Counted from the stretch's first letter, positions 9,420 through 19,025 are shown. The stretch: DNA of 47,187 bases from CAYXGZ01 sp964464755 (GCA_964464755.1 CAYXGZ010000027.1:1-47187), one strand, 5' to 3'. Notes: generated from the sequence alone by a model not told the origin. Numbers and translations are program-made.

Positions 9420-10316
9420 ATGAAGAACTTCGCCGACCGCCTCGTCGAGGCCGTGAAGACCAAGAACTCCCGGGTCGTCGTCGGCCTGGACCCCCGCCTC
9501 GAGAGCCTCCCCCCCGACCTCCGCCGCGGGACCCACACGGACGTCGAGCTCGCCGCCAAGGCCGTCCTCGAGTGGGGCGGCGACGTCATCGAGGCCGTCC
9601 GCGAACACGCGGTCGCCGTCAAGCCGCAGATCGCCTTCTACGAGCGCCTCGGCCCCTTCGGCGTCGTCACCTACTTCGCCCTCTGCCGCCACGCCCGCAA
9701 GCAGGGCCTCCTGGTCATCGGCGACGTGAAGCGCGGCGACGTGCCCGACACCGCGAAGGCCTACGCCGAGGCCCACTTCGACGCGTTCAGCTGCGACGCC
9801 ATCACCGTCAACCCCTACCTCGGCACCGACAGCATCGAGCCCTTCCTCGAGGTCGCCCGGCCGGCGGGCGGCGGCCTCTTCGTCCTCGTGAAGACCTCCA
9901 ACAAGGGCTCCGGCGACTTCCAGGACCTCGACGCGGGCGGCAAGCCCCTCTATATGCACGTCGCGGAGCGCGTCGCGCAGTGGGGCAAGTCGCTCGTCGG
10001 CGAGTCGGGCTGGAGCTCGGTCGGGGCCGTCGTCGGCGCCACGCACCCCGAGCAGGGCCGCCGGATCCGCGAGGCCCTCCCCTCCTCGATCTTCCTCGTG
10101 CCGGGCTACGGCGCCCAGGGCGGCACGGCCGCCGACCTCAAGGGCCTCTTCTCGCCGGGCGGCCTCGGCGCGGTGATCAACGCCTCCCGGAGCGTGACCT
10201 TCGCCTACGAGAAGGAGCCGTACAAGTCCAAGTACAAGCCCGACCAGTGGGCCAAGGCCGTGGCGGAGGCCGCCGCCACCATGAAGAACGAGATCAACGC
10301 GGTGCTCGGGACGTGA
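9420..10316 (+). CDS. pyrF: Orotidine 5'-phosphate decarboxylase (PyrF, subfamily 2)
   Basis: This 298-aa enzyme of the longer bacterial subfamily catalyses OMP to UMP, the last step of UMP synthesis. Visible motifs are VVGLDPRLESLP near residue 20, VAVKPQIAFYE near 65, the catalytic GDVKRGDVPDTA near 101 with its Lys/Asp pair, VNPYLGTDS near 131, TSNKGSGDFQDL near 161 and the phosphate-binding VPGYGAQGG near 227. The stop overlaps the GTG of the next gene (GTGA). It is probably the first gene of an operon running into cell-surface polysaccharide genes; the link may simply be UDP-sugar supply. Confidence 0.95.
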   Translation: MKNFADRLVEAVKTKNSRVVVGLDPRLESLPPDLRRGTHTDVELAAKAVLEWGGDVIEAVREHAVAVKPQIAFYERLGPFGVVTYFALCRHARKQGLLVIGDVKRGDVPDTAKAYAEAHFDAFSCDAITVNPYLGTDSIEPFLEVARPAGGGLFVLVKTSNKGSGDFQDLDAGGKPLYMHVAERVAQWGKSLVGESGWSSVGAVVGATHPEQGRRIREALPSSIFLVPGYGAQGGTAADLKGLFSPGGLGAVINASRSVTFAYEKEPYKSKYKPDQWAKAVAEAAATMKNEINAVLGT

Positions 10317-11437
10317 CCGGGATCCTCGCCCTCTCCGCCCTCGTCGCGTTCGCCGCGTCCGCCGCCGCCGTCCCCCTGGTCGCGCGCCTTGCCCGCCGGG
10401 GGAACTTCCTCGACCACCCGGGCCCCCGCAAGGTCCACCGCGCGCCCGTCCCCTACGGGGGCGGCCTCGCCGTTTCCGCGGGCGTGCTCGCCGTGCTGCT
10501 CGGAGGACTCGGCGCCGCCGCGCTCATCGCGCGGGGGACGACCTTCGGGCTGCCGGAGTCGGTGACCTCGTACGCCGCGGGCGCCGTGTCGAAGTCGCGC
10601 GAGCTCCTCGCGCTGCTCGGGGGCGGCCTCGTCGTGCAGTTCCTCGGCCTCGTGGACGACCGCCGCAAGATCGGGCCCGGGCTGAAGCTCCTCGTCCAGG
10701 CGATCTGCGCCGCGGGCTTCGTCGTCGGCGGCGAGCGCCTCTCCCTGTTCTGGGAGGGCTCGGCGGCGGGCGATATCGTCGGGGGCGCCGTCACGGTCCT
10801 CTGGATCGTCGGCATCACGAACGCGTTCAACCTCCTCGACCACATGGACGGGATCTGCGCGGGCACGGCGGTCGTCGCCTGCGCGGCCTTCGGCGTCGTC
10901 GCCTGGGCGACGGGCCAGTGGTTCGTCGCGGCCGCCATCGCGGCCCTCGGCGGCGCCTGCGCGGGTTTCCTCCTGCACAACCTCCCGCCCGCCCGCATCT
11001 TCCTCGGCGACGGCGGCAGCCTCTTCATCGGCTGGATGCTCGCGACGCTCACGGTGACGTTCACGTTCTACGAGACGTCCCGCGGCGCCGAGCCCTGGGC
11101 CTACGGGATCCCGCTCGCCGTCCTCGCGGTCCCGCTCTACGACACCGCGAGCGTCGTCTGGATCCGCCTCCGCGCGGGGCGGCCCGTCTTCGAGGGCGAC
11201 ACGAACCACCTCGCGCACCGGCTGCGCGCGCTCGGGCTCGGCGACGGCCAGGCCGCGCTCGCCGTGGCCCTGCTGACGGCGCTCACGGGGCTCTCCGCCG
11301 TGCTGCTCCTGCGCGTCGACGCGCTCGGCGCGGCGATCCTCCTCTCGCAACTCGCGGCGGTCTTTGCGATAATCTCGCTCCTCCAGCCGCCTCGCGCCCC
11401 CCATGGAAGACAGGACGACTCCCGCCCGGCTCCTTGA
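10313..11437 (+). CDS. Polyprenyl-phosphate sugar-1-phosphate transferase (WecA/TagO/MraY family)
   Basis: This 374-aa polytopic membrane protein probably moves a HexNAc-1-phosphate from a UDP-sugar to undecaprenyl phosphate, starting O-antigen or other surface glycan synthesis. About ten helices are visible. Family motifs are FLDHPGPRKVHRAPVPYGGG near residue 35, the acidic pair FLGLVDDRRKIGPG near 110, NAFNLLDHMDG near 170, FLGDGGSLFIG near 230 and the cytoplasmic TNHLAHRLRALGLG near 300; the last separates this branch from MraY. It starts at the GTG overlapping the pyrF stop. Its 3' end overlaps the next gene by 35 nt in another frame. WecA versus TagO substrate cannot be decided. Confidence 0.85.
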   Translation: MTGILALSALVAFAASAAAVPLVARLARRGNFLDHPGPRKVHRAPVPYGGGLAVSAGVLAVLLGGLGAAALIARGTTFGLPESVTSYAAGAVSKSRELLALLGGGLVVQFLGLVDDRRKIGPGLKLLVQAICAAGFVVGGERLSLFWEGSAAGDIVGGAVTVLWIVGITNAFNLLDHMDGICAGTAVVACAAFGVVAWATGQWFVAAAIAALGGACAGFLLHNLPPARIFLGDGGSLFIGWMLATLTVTFTFYETSRGAEPWAYGIPLAVLAVPLYDTASVVWIRLRAGRPVFEGDTNHLAHRLRALGLGDGQAALAVALLTALTGLSAVLLLRVDALGAAILLSQLAAVFAIISLLQPPRAPHGRQDDSRPAP

Positions 11438-13673
11438 GCGCCTCGCGGCCTTCCTCGTCGTCCTCCACCTCGCGCTGAGGCTCTCGGCCTGGGCCTACCA
11501 GGCCCCGGGCGTCTCCGCCCTGGTCCACGCCCTCCCCTTCCTCGCGGCCGGGACCTGGTTCGCCTCCCGCGCCCTGGCCGGCGGGCTCGAGTGGCGCTTC
11601 ACGGGCGCCGAGTGGCCGCTCGGGCTGCTCGTCCTGCTCGGGCTGGCCTCCGCGGCCCGGCCGAGCGTCCACCCGCTCGCCTCGCTCGAGGGCGCCCTCG
11701 CCCTCGGCTCCGTCGCCGTGATGATCCCGCTCGCCGCGAACCTCCTCGGCCCCGGCCGGCGCGGCACCTGGCTGGCGATTTTCCACGCGGCGACCTTCGC
11801 CCTCGCGATCGCGGGCCTGCTCCAGTGGATCTGGATCCTCCCCGCCGCGGCCGCGTCGCCCGAGGCCCGTCTCTTCCTCGCCAGCGCGGGCGACCTCGAG
11901 GCCGAGCTCCGCGGCCGGCTCGGCGCGGGCGAGCCCTGGGCGACCTTCTTCTACCCGAACACCTACGCGGGCTTCCTCGTCCTGGCGATCCCCGCCGCGA
12001 TCGGCTCCGCGCTCGACCTGGCCCGGATCTCCCGGCCGATGGCCGCCTTCCGCGCCGCGACCGCCGCCCTCGCCGCGAGCGCCCTCCTCGCCACCGGCTC
12101 CAAGGGCGGCTGGCTCGCCGCCCTCGTCTCCGTCGCCGCCTTCCTGCTGATCGCCCGCTACCGCAACCGGGGCAGCGGCCGCGTCCCCGTCGCGCTCGCC
12201 CTCGCGCTGCTCGTCGGGCTCGTCGCCGCGGCCCCCGCCCTCGCCCGCGCCCTCGCGCCGCGCTCCGAGTCCGCCGCCGTGCGCTCGGTCTACTGGGACG
12301 CCGCGGTCGCCGCCTGGAAGGAGCGGCCGCTCGCGGGCGTCGGCCTCGACAACTTCGAGGACCACTACCCGCGCCTCAAGGACGATCGGCAGGAGGAGAC
12401 CCGGCACGTCCACAACGACTACCTCCAGGCGCTCGCCGAGCTCGGGATCCCCGGCCTGCTCGGGATCCTCGGCCTGCTCGCGGGCGCCGGGCTCGCCGCG
12501 ATCCGGCGGCTCGAGGGGCCGCCGGCCCCGGCCGCGGAGCCCTGGCCGCGCACGCTCGTCGCCGTCGCCCTCGGCCTCGGCGTCGCGGGCGGCGCCGTCC
12601 TCACCGGATCGCTCGCCGACCCGGGCGGCACGCCCCTGCCCGCCCTGCTCGTCGGCGTCGCCTGGATCGGGGGCTACCTGCTGACCGCGCGCCACGAGGA
12701 GGAGACCGCCGGCCCCTGGTCGCGCGTCGGCCTCGGCGCGGGCCTCGCGGGTCTCGCCGCCCATTTCGCCGTCGACTTCGCGTTCCACGACGCGGGCGTG
12801 CTCGCGGCCCTCGGCGCGGCGGTCGCGGCCCTCGCCCTGCTCGCTCCGTCCGCCACGACCTGGAAGACCGGCCCCGCCGTCCCGGCGATCGCCTCGGTGC
12901 TCGTCCTCGGCGCCGCCCTGCCCGTGCTCTACGTCGCCCCGCGCTGGATGGAGGCCGACGAGGCCGCCATCGACGCCGACCTCCTGGCCCGGAAGGGCGA
13001 GCTCGCGGCGGCCCGCGAGCGCTGGGACGCGGCCTCGAGGGCCAATCCCCTGCTCGCCCGGCCCTGGCTCGAGTCCGGGCTGCTCCGCCTCGAGGAATGG
13101 CGGCGCCTCGCCGACTCGGGCGGCCCGCCCGGGGCCGGGGAGGACGCCCTCGAGGAGGAGATCCTCGTCGCGTTCCGCAACGCGCGGAAGGTCCGGGACG
13201 ACTGGGGCTCCGCCGTCGCCGCGTCCGCCCGGGCCCAGTACCTGATGTCCCGCCGCCCCGGCCGGGAGCGCCTGCACGTCCAGGAGCGGCTCGGCGGGGC
13301 CCGGCACGACGCGCTCACCGCGATGAAGGCCTACCCGACGCGCGCCTCGAACCGGCTGCTCCTCGGCCGCGTGCTCGAGGCCCAGGGCGATCCGGAGGGC
13401 GCGAAGGCGGAGTTCGCCGAGGCCCTGCGGCTCTGCGCGCTCGCGGTCCGCGTGTCCCGGCTCCGGCTCGACCCGGCCTCGCAGGCCCGCGCGCTCGTCG
13501 GGGCCGGCGGCGACGAGGCCCAGGCCGCGGCGCTGCTCCAGGCCGCGCTCCAGGGCCGGCCCGCGGACTGGCTCGCCTCGCTGAGGCGCCGCCCGGAGCG
13601 GCTCGACGACTACGATCCGCCGCTGCGCCCCGCGCTCGACCGCGCCCTCGACGCCCTCGGGGTCCCGAGGTAA
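11403..13673 (+). CDS. O-antigen ligase/polymerase-like membrane protein with C-terminal TPR-like region
   Basis: This 756-aa protein has about 12 hydrophobic segments (residues 10-520) with the Wzy_C/WaaL hallmark region: a large periplasmic loop containing AWKERPLAGVGLDNF and HVHNDYLQALAELGIPGLL near residues 300-350. This family joins or polymerises undecaprenyl-linked glycans on the periplasmic face. Residues about 530-756 are soluble and helical, with TPR-like patterns (LLARKGELAAARERWDAA; LLGRVLEAQGDPEGAKAEFAEAL). It follows the WecA-like transferase with a 35-nt overlap, a sensible initiating-enzyme plus ligase pair. The ATG at 11403 lacks a Shine-Dalgarno. GATAAT at 11368-11373 could be an internal -10. 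Confidence 0.75.
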   Translation: MEDRTTPARLLERLAAFLVVLHLALRLSAWAYQAPGVSALVHALPFLAAGTWFASRALAGGLEWRFTGAEWPLGLLVLLGLASAARPSVHPLASLEGALALGSVAVMIPLAANLLGPGRRGTWLAIFHAATFALAIAGLLQWIWILPAAAASPEARLFLASAGDLEAELRGRLGAGEPWATFFYPNTYAGFLVLAIPAAIGSALDLARISRPMAAFRAATAALAASALLATGSKGGWLAALVSVAAFLLIARYRNRGSGRVPVALALALLVGLVAAAPALARALAPRSESAAVRSVYWDAAVAAWKERPLAGVGLDNFEDHYPRLKDDRQEETRHVHNDYLQALAELGIPGLLGILGLLAGAGLAAIRRLEGPPAPAAEPWPRTLVAVALGLGVAGGAVLTGSLADPGGTPLPALLVGVAWIGGYLLTARHEEETAGPWSRVGLGAGLAGLAAHFAVDFAFHDAGVLAALGAAVAALALLAPSATTWKTGPAVPAIASVLVLGAALPVLYVAPRWMEADEAAIDADLLARKGELAAARERWDAASRANPLLARPWLESGLLRLEEWRRLADSGGPPGAGEDALEEEILVAFRNARKVRDDWGSAVAASARAQYLMSRRPGRERLHVQERLGGARHDALTAMKAYPTRASNRLLLGRVLEAQGDPEGAKAEFAEALRLCALAVRVSRLRLDPASQARALVGAGGDEAQAAALLQAALQGRPADWLASLRRRPERLDDYDPPLRPALDRALDALGVPR

Positions 13674-13676
13674 AGT
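13648..13676 (+). promoter_or_regulatory. Putative promoter of gatB, leaderless arrangement
   Basis: TCGACG (13648-13653), a 17-nt spacer and TAAAGT (13671-13676). The -10 overlaps the stop codon of the upstream gene and ends 6 nt before the gatB ATG, so the first transcribed base could be the A of ATG. There is no Shine-Dalgarno. Confidence 0.45.
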
Positions 13677-13682
13677 GGCCGC

Positions 13683-15116
13683 ATGACGACGACCGCCGTC
13701 GACTGGGAGCTCGTCGCGGGCCTCGAGACCCACGTGCAGCTCGGCACGGAGTCCAAGCTCTTCTGCGCCTGCGCGACGGGCTTCGGCGCGCCGCCCAACA
13801 CGCGCACCTGCCCGGTCTGCCTCGGCCACCCGGGCGTCCTCCCCGTGCTCAACCGCCGCGCCCTCGAGCTGGGCGTGAAGGCCGGGCTCGCCCTGCAGTG
13901 CCGCATCGCGCCGCGCAGCAAGTTCGACCGGAAGAACTACTACTACCCGGACCTCCCGAAGAACTACCAGGTCTCGCAGTTCGACGTGCCCCTCGCCCGC
14001 GACGGCGGCATCGACCTCCCCTCGGGCCGGCGCATCCGCATCCACCGCGCCCACCTCGAGGAGGACGCGGGCAAGCTGATCCACGAGGAGGGCGGCGCGC
14101 GCTCCTTCGTCGACCTGAACCGCGCGGGCACCCCGCTGCTCGAGATCGTCACCGAGCCCGACCTCCGCTCCGCCGAGGAGGCCTACCAGTACCTCGTCCA
14201 GCTCAAGGCCATCCTCCGCCACGCCGGGATCTCCGACTGCGACATGGAGAAGGGCCAGCTCCGCGTGGACGTGAACGTCTCGCTCCGCCCCCGGGGCACC
14301 GAGGCCTTCGGCGTGAAGATCGAGATCAAGAACGTGAACTCCTTCCGCTTCGTGCAGAAGGCGATCGAGCACGAGGTGAAGCGGCAGGCCGCCGAGCTCG
14401 CCGCGGGCCGGAAGCTCGTCCAGTCCACCCGCCTCTACGACTCGGACAAGGACGAGACCCGCCTCATGCGGACCAAGGAGGGCGCGGCGGACTACCGCTA
14501 CTTCCCCGAGCCCGACCTGCCGCCGTTCGAGGTGACCCCGGCCGAGATCGAGCGCATCCGCGCGACGCTGCCCGAGCTGCCCGCCGCCAAGCGCGAGCGG
14601 ATGATCCAGCAGTACGGGCTGGGCCCCAAGGAGGCCGCGTTCCTCGCCGACGACCCGACCTGGGCGGACTTCTACGAGGCCGCCGTGAAGGGCGGGCTCG
14701 CGCCGAAGTCCGCGGCGAACTGGATCGTCAACGAGGTGGCCCGGGTCCTCAACGACCGCAAGAAGCTCCTCGGCGACTCGAAGCTCGGGCCGGGGCGGCT
14801 CATCGCCCTCGTCCGGCTCGTCGACGCGGGGACGATCACCGCGGCCAGCGGCAAGGACCTGCTCGGCGACCTCGTCGAGTCGGATCGCGATCCCGCGGAG
14901 CTCGTCCGCGAGCGCGGCCTGGCGGTCGTCAACGACCTCGGCGAGATCTCGAAGGTCGTCGAGGCGGTCGTCGCCGAGAACCCGAAGGCCGTCGCGGACT
15001 TCAAGGGCGGCAAGGACGCGTCGGTGAAATTCCTCGTCGGGCAGGTGATGAAGCGCACGCAGGGGCGGGTGAAGGCGCCAGTGGCGGAGGAGCTCCTGCG
15101 GAAGGCGCTCGCGTAG
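13683..15116 (+). CDS. gatB: Asp-tRNA(Asn)/Glu-tRNA(Gln) amidotransferase subunit B
   Basis: This 477-aa GatB is full length. It forms the GatCAB complex that transamidates mischarged Glu-tRNA(Gln) or Asp-tRNA(Asn) in the cytoplasm. The start WELVAGLETHVQL, the Cys/zinc region LFCACATGFGAPPNTRTCPVCLG split around residues 28-50, the RKNYYYPDLPKNYQVSQ stretch near 82, and RVDVNVSLR near 197 are typical of the catalytic half. The C-terminal YqeY-like tRNA-binding domain covers about 335-477. gatA and gatC are not in the window. The stop is 1 nt from the convergent kinase gene. Confidence 0.96.
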   Translation: MTTTAVDWELVAGLETHVQLGTESKLFCACATGFGAPPNTRTCPVCLGHPGVLPVLNRRALELGVKAGLALQCRIAPRSKFDRKNYYYPDLPKNYQVSQFDVPLARDGGIDLPSGRRIRIHRAHLEEDAGKLIHEEGGARSFVDLNRAGTPLLEIVTEPDLRSAEEAYQYLVQLKAILRHAGISDCDMEKGQLRVDVNVSLRPRGTEAFGVKIEIKNVNSFRFVQKAIEHEVKRQAAELAAGRKLVQSTRLYDSDKDETRLMRTKEGAADYRYFPEPDLPPFEVTPAEIERIRATLPELPAAKRERMIQQYGLGPKEAAFLADDPTWADFYEAAVKGGLAPKSAANWIVNEVARVLNDRKKLLGDSKLGPGRLIALVRLVDAGTITAASGKDLLGDLVESDRDPAELVRERGLAVVNDLGEISKVVEAVVAENPKAVADFKGGKDASVKFLVGQVMKRTQGRVKAPVAEELLRKALA

Positions 15117-15117
15117 G

Positions 15118-18100
15118 CTACTTGCCGGCCGAGAGGTTCGCGGCCGCCCAGGCCGCGTCGAGCGTGCCCGAGATCTTCACCGAGTCGACCACGGCCCGCG
15201 AATCCCAGAGCGCCAGGCCGATCCGGCCCGCCGTCCACTTCGTCGCGGACTCCGCGAAGGCCACGGGCTTCCCGTTGACCTTCACCTCGATCGTCCGTCC
15301 CTTGCGGACCACGACGACCTCGTAGATCCCGCCCTCGCGCAGCGTCCACGCCGGGTCGCGGTCGGCGCCGTAGTGCACCAGCGCCGGGCTGCTCTTCAGC
15401 GTCTCGAGCGTCGCGGGCAGCTGCCAGATCGGGTTGCGGTACTGGTTGAAGTTGCGCTTCTCCTCGTCCGCGCCCGGCACGCGCCCCGCGAGCCAGCAGA
15501 CGTAGCCCTCGGATCCCGCCGCGTTCCCGTCGACCACGAAGCCGAGGTTGCGCTCGGCCCGGGCCTTCACCGACCAGGTCACGGTCACGTCGCCGCGCAG
15601 CACGGGCTTCCAGAGCCAGAGCCCGGACTCCAGGGCCTCCACCTCGCCGTCGCGGACCTCGACGGACCCGCGGTCCGGGTCCAGCGGCAGCGGCGCGCGC
15701 TCGAAGTCCCCGGCGCCCTTCCCCCCGCGGAAATCGTAGGTCGCCTCGAAGGCGAGCTTGCCGGGCTCGCGGACCTTGTCGGCCTGCAGGAGCGCGGCCA
15801 GCGTCGCGGGCTTGGCCGGCGCCATCCCGCCCTGCTCGTCCTTGAGGAGGTTCTCGATGACCGTGATCCGCGGCGTGCCGTTCGGCTCCGCGCCCCGGAT
15901 GAACTTCGTGCCCTTGTACGTCTTCTGCAGCTCGCGGAGGATCGGGACCGCCTCGGCCTTCTTCCCGGCGACGATGAGCTTCATCGCCTCCCCGTACAGC
16001 CGCTCGGCCTCGCGCTCGTCCTTGGGCGACGAGAAGTCGAGCAGGCTCGTGTACCGGTTGAAGAGGAACTCCGGCGTCAGGCTCCGCGCGACGGCCGCGG
16101 CGGTCGGCTGCTCCGTCGCCGTGTAGTAGCAGTGCAGGAGCAGCCGCAGCGCGTGGTGCGCGGGCTTCTTCTCGAGGACCTCGAACCAGTCCGGGCCGAG
16201 GCTTCGGTTCTGGAACTGGGCCACGTCCTTCACGGACAGGATCCGGTCGCGGCGCGGGGCGATCCAGAGCCGGACCCCGGAGGCCTCGAGGGCGAACGGG
16301 TCGTCCGCGCTCGCCCGCTCGACGGCCTTGAAGCCGCCGCCGGCCGGGAGGTCGCCGGAGAAGTCCGCCTGCGCGTTCTTCCAGTCGGCCAGGGCCACCG
16401 GCACGCCCGCGAGCACGCGGTGCGCCAGGTCCTCGAGCAGCGCGAACTCGCGGAGGTCGAGGTAGCTCTCGCGGGCCCCGTCGAGCAGCTCGGGCTTCAG
16501 CCCGGCCTCCTTCGCGCCCGCCTCGCAGGCCGCGACGATCCGCGCGTAGTCCGGCGCCTGCGCGGACTTCGAGGTCAGCCAGGACTTGAGGAGCTCGGCG
16601 TCCCCGGGCCGCAGGAGCAGGGCGGCGGAGCGGTACTCGGACCGGGCCCCGAAGTAGTGCTCCGCGAAGGCCTTCCGGAGGCCGGGGAAGTCGCGCGCCA
16701 GCATCAGCTTCTCGAAGGTCTTGCCGAGGCGCGCGGCGTGGTCCAGCCTCGCGGCCGCGGCGCAGGACTCGATCGCGGCGTCGCGCTTGGCGTGGGCCTC
16801 CTTGGCGCGGCGGGCGGCCCAGGGCTGGTTCAGCGGGAACTCCTCGCCGAGCCGCTTGAGCCGGTCCTCGGCCGCCTTGAGCTGGTCCGCGCTCGGCGCG
16901 GAGCCGAGGATCGAGTCGATCTCCCGCCCCGTCACCTGCTCCCGGGCCGCGGCGACGTCCGAGACCCGCTCGGCCCCGGTGTACTCCACCATCTTCGAGA
17001 CGATCTCCTGGGCCTCGGCGTGCTGGCCCGCGGTGGCGAGCTTGATCGCGGCCGAGAGGTCGTCCTGGTACTTCTTGTCGAGGCGCTGGTTGATGCCGCG
17101 CTCGAGGATGAGCTGCTCCTGGCCGGCCTTGGTGTGGAGGCTCTCCTCCGGCTTGGCCGCGTTGCGCACGAAGTAGCGCATGTACTCCGGCAGGCCGCGG
17201 ACGACCTTCAGGGCCTCGCCGAACCTGCCCGCGTCGCGGTGCGCGATGGCCGCCGCCTGCCGCGCCGTCCAGTCCTGCTTCGCCACCGACTCGTTGATGG
17301 CGTCGCGGAACTTCCCGGTCTCCGCCCCCCAGTCCTTCTCGAGCCGCGTGCCGTTGAACTTCTCCTGGTCCGCGAGGAAGCGGGCGTAGCCCTTCTGGAT
17401 CGGGTCGTCGGCCGGGGTCCCGCTCAGCGTCTCGTAGTGCTTCCAGGCCGCGTCCCGCATCTGGTTGAAGATGTCCTGGAGCTGCTCCTCGGGCGTCTTC
17501 ACCGTCGCGCCGGCGGGCGTCGCGGTCGGCACGTCCGTGAAGGGCTTCTGCTGCTCCTCGAGCCACTGCTTGCGGTAGATGACCGCCGCGGCGCCGCCGC
17601 CGAGCAGGAGGAGCAGGATCACGAAGCCGAAGAACCAGCCCCAGCCGCCGCCGGACTTCGCCTTGGGGCGCTGCGCGGACGAGGAGGCGCTCGCCGCCCG
17701 CACCGGGGGCTGGACCGTCGTCGAGGCGCGGCCCGGGATCCGGCCCGGGCGGGTGTCGGCCACCCGGGAGTCCGCCACCCGCGTCGGCGCGGGCGGCGTC
17801 TCGGAGAGCGAGGCCGGCGACGGGGGCGGAGGAGGAGGCGGCGGCGGGGGCGGGATGCGCGCGGCCGTCGATGGCGCGGGCGGCTGGGCGGGCGCGTGGG
17901 CCGGCGCCGCGGGCTTGCGCGCCGGGGAGCCCTGGAACGAGCGGATCCGCTCGAGGTCGGCGAGCAGCTCGGACGGCGACTGGTGCCGCCGCTCGCGCTG
18001 CTTGGCCATCATCTTCAGGATGAGGGCGTTGAACGAGTCCGTCAGCTGCGGGTTCCGGCGCTTGGGCGGCTCCGGCTCGTCCGTCACGTGCTTGGTCATC

Positions 18101-18993
18101 ACCGTCATCGGGTTCGGCCCCGAGAACGGCGTGCTGCCCGTCGCCATGTGGTACAGCGTGGCGCCGAGCGAGTAGATGTCCGTCCGGATGTCGATGTCGC
18201 GCTCGCCGCGGGCCTGCTCCGGCGAGATGTAGTTCGGCGTGCCGACGGACATCCCCTCCATCGTCAGCGACGCGTCGCCCGTCTCCTGCTTGGCGAGGCC
18301 CAGGTCGCAGAGCTTCGCGACGTTGCCCTCGTTCGTGATCATAATGTTCTCGGGCTTGATGTCCCGGTGCACGATCCGGTTGCGGTGCGCGTGCTCCAGG
18401 GCCCGGGCCATCTGGCAGGCGATCTCGAGGCACTCCCGCTCCTCGATGCGGCCCAGCTTGCGGATCCGGTTGACGACGGGCGCGCCGTCGACGAACTCCA
18501 TCACGAAGTAGTGCAGGCCGGCCGACTCGCCGACGTCGATGCCCGCCATGATGTTCTCGTGGTTCAGCTTCGCCACGGCGCGGGCCTCGTTGACGAAGCG
18601 CTTCACGAACGACGAGTCGCGGGAGTACTTCGAGGCGAGGACCTTGATGGCGACCATCCGGTCCATCGAGATCTGGCGGGCCTTGTAGACGGCGCCCATC
18701 GCGCCGGCGCCGATCTTGCCGAGGATCTCGTACCCGGGGATGCCGACCTTGCCGGCGGCGACCTGGGCCTTGAAGCCCTCCTTCTGCGCCGAGAGGATCC
18801 GGTCCACCGCCTCCTTGGCGATGTACCCCTTCTCGACGAGGATCTCGCCGAGGGGCTTCGGCTGGATCCCCATGGCGCGCATCTGCGCCTGGATGTCCAG
18901 CGCCTCCTTGACCTGCTCCAGGGACGCGAGGTTCTCGCGCACCACGATGGAGCCGAAGGAGAAGTCCTGCTTGGTTTCGGGTTCTGCGGCCAT
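15118..18993 (-). CDS. Transmembrane Ser/Thr kinase with N-terminal MshEN-like domain and C-terminal jelly-roll domain
   Basis: This 1291-aa protein is multi-domain. Residues about 10-80 hold two MshEN-like repeats (LGEILVEKGYI followed by VDRILSAQ is the clearer). The Hanks kinase spans about 90-355: GAGAMGAVY loop, Lys117 in VAIKVL, HRDIKPEN at 209-216, DLG (not DFG) at 230 and GTPNYISPEQA in the activation segment. A proline-rich linker (an unbroken run of 11 Pro near 388) precedes a single membrane helix at about 448-468. The large exported part has helical, TPR-like stretches and ends in a LamG/DUF1080-like beta-sandwich (about 1090-1285). The start ATG at 18993 has only a weak Shine-Dalgarno. 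A signalling protein, probably sensing the envelope. Confidence 0.9.
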   Translation of the reverse strand: MAAEPETKQDFSFGSIVVRENLASLEQVKEALDIQAQMRAMGIQPKPLGEILVEKGYIAKEAVDRILSAQKEGFKAQVAAGKVGIPGYEILGKIGAGAMGAVYKARQISMDRMVAIKVLASKYSRDSSFVKRFVNEARAVAKLNHENIMAGIDVGESAGLHYFVMEFVDGAPVVNRIRKLGRIEERECLEIACQMARALEHAHRNRIVHRDIKPENIMITNEGNVAKLCDLGLAKQETGDASLTMEGMSVGTPNYISPEQARGERDIDIRTDIYSLGATLYHMATGSTPFSGPNPMTVMTKHVTDEPEPPKRRNPQLTDSFNALILKMMAKQRERRHQSPSELLADLERIRSFQGSPARKPAAPAHAPAQPPAPSTAARIPPPPPPPPPPPSPASLSETPPAPTRVADSRVADTRPGRIPGRASTTVQPPVRAASASSSAQRPKAKSGGGWGWFFGFVILLLLLGGGAAAVIYRKQWLEEQQKPFTDVPTATPAGATVKTPEEQLQDIFNQMRDAAWKHYETLSGTPADDPIQKGYARFLADQEKFNGTRLEKDWGAETGKFRDAINESVAKQDWTARQAAAIAHRDAGRFGEALKVVRGLPEYMRYFVRNAAKPEESLHTKAGQEQLILERGINQRLDKKYQDDLSAAIKLATAGQHAEAQEIVSKMVEYTGAERVSDVAAAREQVTGREIDSILGSAPSADQLKAAEDRLKRLGEEFPLNQPWAARRAKEAHAKRDAAIESCAAAARLDHAARLGKTFEKLMLARDFPGLRKAFAEHYFGARSEYRSAALLLRPGDAELLKSWLTSKSAQAPDYARIVAACEAGAKEAGLKPELLDGARESYLDLREFALLEDLAHRVLAGVPVALADWKNAQADFSGDLPAGGGFKAVERASADDPFALEASGVRLWIAPRRDRILSVKDVAQFQNRSLGPDWFEVLEKKPAHHALRLLLHCYYTATEQPTAAAVARSLTPEFLFNRYTSLLDFSSPKDEREAERLYGEAMKLIVAGKKAEAVPILRELQKTYKGTKFIRGAEPNGTPRITVIENLLKDEQGGMAPAKPATLAALLQADKVREPGKLAFEATYDFRGGKGAGDFERAPLPLDPDRGSVEVRDGEVEALESGLWLWKPVLRGDVTVTWSVKARAERNLGFVVDGNAAGSEGYVCWLAGRVPGADEEKRNFNQYRNPIWQLPATLETLKSSPALVHYGADRDPAWTLREGGIYEVVVVRKGRTIEVKVNGKPVAFAESATKWTAGRIGLALWDSRAVVDSVKISGTLDAAWAAANLSAGK

Positions 18994-19025
18994 GGTCGCG
19001 CTTCGAGGGTGCCTGAAAAGACCCC

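Noticed and set aside
10829..10870. LDHMDG in the WecA-like protein considered as a damaged catalytic motif
   Set aside because: Both aspartates are present. His or Asn at the position between them is a common variation in the TagO/WecA branch, so I see no loss of function.
11283..14372. Open frame of 1029 codons on the minus strand across the O-antigen ligase-like gene and the start of gatB
   Set aside because: Low-complexity Arg/Ala/Gly/Glu composition, no motifs, and full overlap with recognisable plus-strand genes. Expected in very GC-rich DNA where stop codons are rare.
17826..17860. GGC/GGA repeat tract suggestive of a microsatellite or phase-variable repeat
   Set aside because: It encodes the unbroken proline linker of the kinase in frame. 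Codons vary (mostly CCG/CCC/CCT), so it is an ordinary proline-rich linker, not a slippage repeat.
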